The notes under the pieces: generated by a model
What the model was told of the DNA's origin: nothing
Databases searched by the model: none
What the model saw: the letters and a program-made list of their open reading frames with translations, nothing else
Made by a program: the position numbers and the translations under genes
From: Bergeyella zoohelcum ATCC 43767
GTDB lineage: Bacteria > Bacteroidota > Bacteroidia > Flavobacteriales > Weeksellaceae
Assembly (NCBI RefSeq): GCF_000301075.1
Contig: NZ_JH932293.1
Location: 256,417-320,416, forward strand
Direction of reading: 5' to 3'
DNA length: 64,000 bases
In this document: in pieces, positions 59,697 through 64,000 of the stretch
Layout of the letters: each line of letters starts with the position of its first letter
Position numbering within the stretch: position 1 is the stretch's first letter

Positions 59697-62600
59697 ATGG
59701 ATAATCAAAAATACCAACCTCAAAATAAAGTGAGAGTGGTTACCGCCGCTGCACTTTTTGATGGGCACGATGCAGCCATCAACATCATGCGAAGAATCAT
59801 TCAAGCCACGGGCTGTGAGGTCATTCACCTCGGACATGATAAATCCGCAGAGGAAGTGGTAAATACCGCAATTCAGGAGGATGCTAATGCCATTGCCCTG
59901 ACTTCTTACCAAGGGGGACATAATGAATATTTTAAATACATTCATGACCTTTTGAAAGAAAAAGGAGCACCACAAATCCGTATTTTCGGTGGCGGTGGTG
60001 GCGTGATTTTACCCGAAGAAATTAAAGACCTTATGGATTACGGCATTACCCGCATTTATTCTCCAGATGACGGCAGAGCCTTAGGACTTCAGGGAATGAT
60101 TAATGATTTGATACAAAAATCAGATTTTGCTACAGGAAAGCATATTGAGGTAGAAGACATTGACCGTATTTCTTTTGATGATGCCAAATCCATTTCGGAA
60201 GTAATTTCGGCAGTAGAAAATTTCTCCGAAGAAAAACAAGAACTTGTCCAAGCCATTGCTCAAAAAGCCGCCCATAAGCACATTCCTATCATCGGGATTA
60301 CAGGAACAGGAGGGGCTGGGAAATCATCTCTCACAGACGAACTGGTAAGAAGGTTTCTTCGTGCCAATCCCAATAAAAAAATGGCCATTATTTCCATTGA
60401 TCCTTCTAAAAAGAAAACAGGTGGAGCCCTATTAGGAGATAGAATCCGAATGAATGCCATTCATGACCCTAGAGTCTATATGCGTTCCATGGCAACCCGT
60501 GAAAATAATGTTTCCATATCTCCATACATTCACTCGGCACTCAATGTACTGAAACTCGCCACGCCTGATGTGATCATCATTGAAACCTCGGGCATCGGGC
60601 AAAGCGGCTCTGAAATTACTGAAATAGCCGATGTTTCTCTCTATGTGATGACCCCTGAATATGGAGCTTCTACCCAGTTGGAAAAAATAGACATGCTCGA
60701 TTATGCAGACCTCATTGCCCTCAATAAATCTGATAAAAGAGGTGCTTTAGATGCCCTTCAAGCCGTAAGAAAACAGTACCAAAGAAACCATAACCTCTTC
60801 GAAGAAGGACTGGACAAAATGCCCGTTTTCGCTACCAAAGCAAGCCAGTTTAATGACTGGGGAACCACGGAGCTTTACAATAGACTCATCGATAAGGTGA
60901 ATGCTCAATTTGAAAACCTGAAACTGGCTAACTACATTGAGCAAAATGTATCCGAAGAAGCCACCATCATTCCTCCTAAAAGAGTACGATACCTTTCAGA
61001 AATCGTGGAAAATAATCATCAGTATGATCAGTGGGTGAAAAAACAAGCCGAACTGGCAAGAAAACTGTATCATATCCATGGTATAAAAAACATCATCGCC
61101 TCAAATGAAAATTTAGATACCGAATATCAAAAAATAGAAAAAGAGCTCTCTCAAGAAAATATAGATTTTCTCCAAAATTGGGCATCTACCAAAGAACAAC
61201 TTTCCAATGATTCTTTTTCTTATTTCGTGAGAGGAAAAGAAATTAAAGTGAATACCAAAACCGAAAGCCTTTCTCACCTAAAAATACCCAAAATCGCGTT
61301 ACCGAAATACCATGATTGGGGAGACCTCATCCAATGGAAAGGACAAGAAAACTTGCCTGGCCATTTCCCTTACACTGCGGGTATCTACCCATTTAAGAGA
61401 ACAGGGGAAGACCCCACGCGTATGTTTGCCGGAGAGGGTGGGCCAGAGAGAACAAATAGAAGATTCCACTATGTCTCTTCAGAAATGCCCGCCAAAAGAC
61501 TTTCTACCGCTTTTGATTCGGTAACACTCTATGGTCAAGACCCTGCTCTACCTCCTGATATTTATGGAAAAATAGGAAATGCAGGAGTTTCCATCGCTAC
61601 TCTGGACGATGCTAAAAAGCTCTACTCTGGCTTTGACCTCATCCATGCCATGACTTCAGTCTCTATGACCATCAATGGGCCTGCTCCTATGCTACTGGCA
61701 TTTTTCATGAATGCCGCTATTGACCAAAATGTAGAAAAATACATTGAAGAACATCAACTTTGGGATAAGGTAGAGCAGAAACTGAAGGAGAAATTTGATG
61801 ACAAAAACTTACCAAGACCACAATACCACGGAGAACTTCCCGCTTCTAATAACGGCTTAGGACTAAAACTTTTAGGCATCACAGGAGACGAAATAGTACC
61901 CGAAGAAGTGTATGCAAAAATTAAGGCAGAGACCATTGCCAGCGTGAGAGGTACCGTACAAGCGGATATTCTCAAGGAAGACCAAGCACAAAACACCTGT
62001 ATCTTCTCTACAGAATTTGCCCTGAGACTGATGGGTGATGTTCAGGAATATTTTATCCAAAATAAAGTAAGAAATTTCTATTCGGTTTCCATTTCAGGCT
62101 ACCATATTGCCGAAGCAGGAGCTAACCCGATATCCCAACTGGCATTCACACTAGCCAATGGCTTTACCTATGTGGAATATTACCTCAGTAGAGGCATGAA
62201 TATCAATGATTTTGCACCCAACCTCTCTTTCTTTTTCTCCAATGGCATTGACCCAGAATATGCCGTTATCGGTAGAGTAGCGAGAAGAATTTGGGCAAAG
62301 GCTATGAAAACAAAATACGGAGCCGATGAGCGAAGCCAAATGCTGAAATACCATATCCAAACCTCTGGACGCTCCCTTCATGCTCAGGAAATTGATTTCA
62401 ATGATATCCGAACCACACTCCAAGCCTTGTACGCAATTTATGATAACTGCAACTCTCTACATACCAATGCCTATGACGAAGCCATCACTACACCTACCGA
62501 GGAATCGGTGAGAAGAGCTATGGCGATTCAGCTCATCATCAACAAGGAGCTCGGGTTGGCAAAAAATGAAAATCCGCTCCAAGGGGCTTTCATCATCGAA

Positions 62601-63047
62601 GAGCTTACGGATTTGGTGGAAGAAGCCGTCTATGCAGAATTTGACAAAATCACAGAAAGAGGTGGTGTACTGGGTGCTATGGAAACCATGTACCAGCGTT
62701 CTAAAATTCAGGAGGAAAGCATGCACTATGAATGGCTAAAACATACGGGAGAATATCCTATCATTGGGGTAAATACCTTTTTGGGGAAAGATGGCTCTCC
62801 TACTGTATTACCAGGGGAAGTCATCCGCTCTACCGAGGAAGAAAAACAACAGCAGATACAAAATCTTAGCGTTTTCCAGAAGGTGAACGAGCAGAAATCC
62901 GAAGAACTACTGAAAGTATTACAATTGGCCGCCATTAACCAAGAAAATCTTTTCGAAGTCATGATGGAAGCGGTAAAACATTGCTCCCTCGGGCAAATTA
63001 CCAATGCCCTCTTTGAAGTAGGTGGTAAATACCGAAGAAATATGTAA
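59697..63047 (+). CDS. icmF: Fused isobutyryl-CoA mutase with GTPase chaperone domain
   Basis: 1116 residues from ATG 59697. Domain order is diagnostic of IcmF. A B12-binding domain comes first ([15 protein letters not shown] with the cobalt-ligand histidine in DGHD, then FGGGGGVI). Next is a MeaB-type G-protein domain with [16 protein letters not shown] (P-loop), [12 protein letters not shown] and LNKSDKRG. The C-terminal substrate-binding barrel has [19 protein letters not shown] and TFASS-like loops. It interconverts isobutyryl-CoA and n-butyryl-CoA or related branched acyl-CoAs, while the G domain loads and protects adenosylcobalamin. Complete, single-gene unit. Confidence 0.94.
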   Translation: MDNQKYQPQNKVRVVTAAALFDGHDAAINIMRRIIQATGCEVIHLGHDKSAEEVVNTAIQEDANAIALTSYQGGHNEYFKYIHDLLKEKGAPQIRIFGGGGGVILPEEIKDLMDYGITRIYSPDDGRALGLQGMINDLIQKSDFATGKHIEVEDIDRISFDDAKSISEVISAVENFSEEKQELVQAIAQKAAHKHIPIIGITGTGGAGKSSLTDELVRRFLRANPNKKMAIISIDPSKKKTGGALLGDRIRMNAIHDPRVYMRSMATRENNVSISPYIHSALNVLKLATPDVIIIETSGIGQSGSEITEIADVSLYVMTPEYGASTQLEKIDMLDYADLIALNKSDKRGALDALQAVRKQYQRNHNLFEEGLDKMPVFATKASQFNDWGTTELYNRLIDKVNAQFENLKLANYIEQNVSEEATIIPPKRVRYLSEIVENNHQYDQWVKKQAELARKLYHIHGIKNIIASNENLDTEYQKIEKELSQENIDFLQNWASTKEQLSNDSFSYFVRGKEIKVNTKTESLSHLKIPKIALPKYHDWGDLIQWKGQENLPGHFPYTAGIYPFKRTGEDPTRMFAGEGGPERTNRRFHYVSSEMPAKRLSTAFDSVTLYGQDPALPPDIYGKIGNAGVSIATLDDAKKLYSGFDLIHAMTSVSMTINGPAPMLLAFFMNAAIDQNVEKYIEEHQLWDKVEQKLKEKFDDKNLPRPQYHGELPASNNGLGLKLLGITGDEIVPEEVYAKIKAETIASVRGTVQADILKEDQAQNTCIFSTEFALRLMGDVQEYFIQNKVRNFYSVSISGYHIAEAGANPISQLAFTLANGFTYVEYYLSRGMNINDFAPNLSFFFSNGIDPEYAVIGRVARRIWAKAMKTKYGADERSQMLKYHIQTSGRSLHAQEIDFNDIRTTLQALYAIYDNCNSLHTNAYDEAITTPTEESVRRAMAIQLIINKELGLAKNENPLQGAFIIEELTDLVEEAVYAEFDKITERGGVLGAMETMYQRSKIQEESMHYEWLKHTGEYPIIGVNTFLGKDGSPTVLPGEVIRSTEEEKQQQIQNLSVFQKVNEQKSEELLKVLQLAAINQENLFEVMMEAVKHCSLGQITNALFEVGGKYRRNM

Positions 63048-63169
63048 AAGCATCATGGAATTATCCTCTTCGTATGCATATGAAATGACGCTCAATTGTA
63101 AAAAAAATTGTATTTTTACCGATATTTTTTAGTTCAACTATTTAAAATAAACATTATAAACAAAAAATT

Positions 63170-64000
63170 ATGAGCAGAAAATTCCCAGCAGGTGTTGCCA
63201 CAGGAGCTTTGGTAACAGAAATTTTCGATTATGCTAAAGAAAATAAATTTGCACTTCCAGCAGTTAATGTAGTAGGTTCTAGTACCGTAAATGCTACAAT
63301 GGAAACGGCAGCTAAACTCAATGCACCCGTAATTATTCAGTTTTCTAATGGGGGGGCTGCTTTTAATGCAGGTAAAGGTTTGAGCAATGACGCTCAGAAA
63401 TCAGCAATCCTCGGGGGTATCGCTGGTGCGAAGCATATCCACGAATTAGCAGAAGCCTACGGAGCTACCGTAATTCTTCATACAGACCACTGTGCGAAGA
63501 AACTTCTTCCTTGGATAGATGGCTTACTAGATGCCAGCGAAGCATTTTATAAACAAACAGGAAAGTCTCTTTACTCATCGCACATGCTTGACCTTTCCGA
63601 AGAGCCATTGGTAGAAAATATGGACATCTCTTGCCAATATTTTGAAAGAATGGCAAAAATGGGAATGACCCTTGAAATAGAGCTTGGAATCACTGGGGGA
63701 GAAGAAGATGGTGTAGATAATAGTGATGTAGATTCTTCTAAACTATACACTCAGCCTGAAGAGGTAGCATACGCATATGAGAGACTGAAAGCCATTTCTG
63801 ATAATTTTACCATTGCAGCTGCTTTCGGAAATGTACACGGTGTGTACAAGCCAGGAAATGTGAAACTTACACCTAAGATTTTAGATAACTCTCAAAAATT
63901 CGTACAAGAAAAATTCGGAACGGGTATAAAACCTATTAACTTCGTATTCCACGGTGGCTCTGGTTCTTCACTAGAAGAAATCCGTGAGGCAATAGACTAT
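63170..64000 (+). CDS. fbaA: Class II fructose-bisphosphate aldolase, N-terminal part, cut by the window edge
   Basis: ATG 63170 opens 277 codons with no stop before the end; the family has about 355 residues. It cleaves fructose-1,6-bisphosphate to glyceraldehyde-3-phosphate and dihydroxyacetone phosphate. Zinc-ligand and catalytic blocks are visible: ILHTDHCAKK (His, Asp), MTLEIELGITGGEEDG (Glu), AAFGNVHGVYKPGN (His) and VFHGGSGSS (His). The GGEEDGVDN insertion marks the long E. coli FbaA-like class IIA. With pgi in the same window it belongs to glycolysis and gluconeogenesis. Confidence 0.95.
   Translation, partial: MSRKFPAGVATGALVTEIFDYAKENKFALPAVNVVGSSTVNATMETAAKLNAPVIIQFSNGGAAFNAGKGLSNDAQKSAILGGIAGAKHIHELAEAYGATVILHTDHCAKKLLPWIDGLLDASEAFYKQTGKSLYSSHMLDLSEEPLVENMDISCQYFERMAKMGMTLEIELGITGGEEDGVDNSDVDSSKLYTQPEEVAYAYERLKAISDNFTIAAAFGNVHGVYKPGNVKLTPKILDNSQKFVQEKFGTGIKPINFVFHGGSGSSLEEIREAIDY

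Overview
The window is chromosomal DNA of a low-GC member of the Bacteroidota, most likely the Flavobacteriia and close to the Chryseobacterium / Riemerella / Bergeyella group (Weeksellaceae). This rests on three GLPGLI-family secreted proteins, a PorW/SprE-type lipoprotein of the type IX secretion system, an S46 dipeptidyl peptidase, a fused B12-dependent mutase (IcmF), and Bacteroidota-type promoters (TTG, 17-23 bases, then TAnnTTTG) in front of many genes. No rRNA, tRNA, CRISPR array, insertion sequence or prophage is visible. Genus and species cannot be fixed from the sequence alone.

Layout. 0-5.3 kb: small secreted proteins, an M1 aminopeptidase, a GLPGLI protein, a Rossmann-fold protein and type III pantothenate kinase. 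5.4-9.0 kb (minus): DUF3820, an iron-sulfur electron-transfer pair and an MCE (MlaD) protein. 9.3-15.8 kb (plus): pgi-folD, queE, an undecaprenyl-phosphate sugar transferase, and the lipid-transport pair MlaE-MlaF. 15.9-22.7 kb (minus): PLDc_N and GLPGLI proteins, the PorW-like lipoprotein, Maf, KdsC, a DUF2520 protein, YkgJ and a META-domain protein. 22.7-24.9 kb (plus): the dipeptidyl peptidase.

24.9-28.4 kb is the clearest accessory segment. It is visibly A+T-rich and lies between the 3' ends of the convergent dpp7-type and mfd genes. It carries a 744-residue TPR plus DUF2971 protein, a long repeat-bearing spacer and a four-helix membrane protein with its own near-consensus promoter. 28.5-37.7 kb (minus): mfd, a secreted endonuclease/phosphatase-fold protein, an A+T-rich two-gene ABC transporter and an outer-membrane beta-barrel receptor. 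37.8-48.1 kb (plus): phosphoglucomutase/phosphomannomutase, rseP, a SprT-like protein, mannose-1-phosphate guanylyltransferase, an unknown secreted protein, an SGNH hydrolase with an internal LysM-like segment, a TPR protein, an SpoU methyltransferase, a CBS protein and NAD kinase. 48.1-52.7 kb (minus): mutS, YraN, LD-carboxypeptidase and a LysE-type exporter. 53.0-55.5 kb (plus): a Uma2-type protein and mnmG. 55.6-59.5 kb (minus): a protein whose C-terminal half looks like a nucleoside phosphorylase, apt, a lipoprotein and a membrane protein. 59.7-64.0 kb (plus): icmF and the start of a class II fructose-bisphosphate aldolase gene.

Most genes are core housekeeping. Several themes recur: envelope building and lipid transport (MlaD, MlaE-MlaF, sugar transferase, ManC, KdsC, RseP, LD-carboxypeptidase), peptide breakdown (M1, DPP7-type), DNA repair (mfd, mutS), RNA and queuosine modification (mnmG, SpoU, queE), and central carbon metabolism (pgi, fba, icmF). 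The least explained items are the TPR-DUF2971 island, a family of degenerate palindromic intergenic repeats, the phosphorylase-like protein at 55.6 kb, and a hairpin at the very start of the predicted mfd mRNA.
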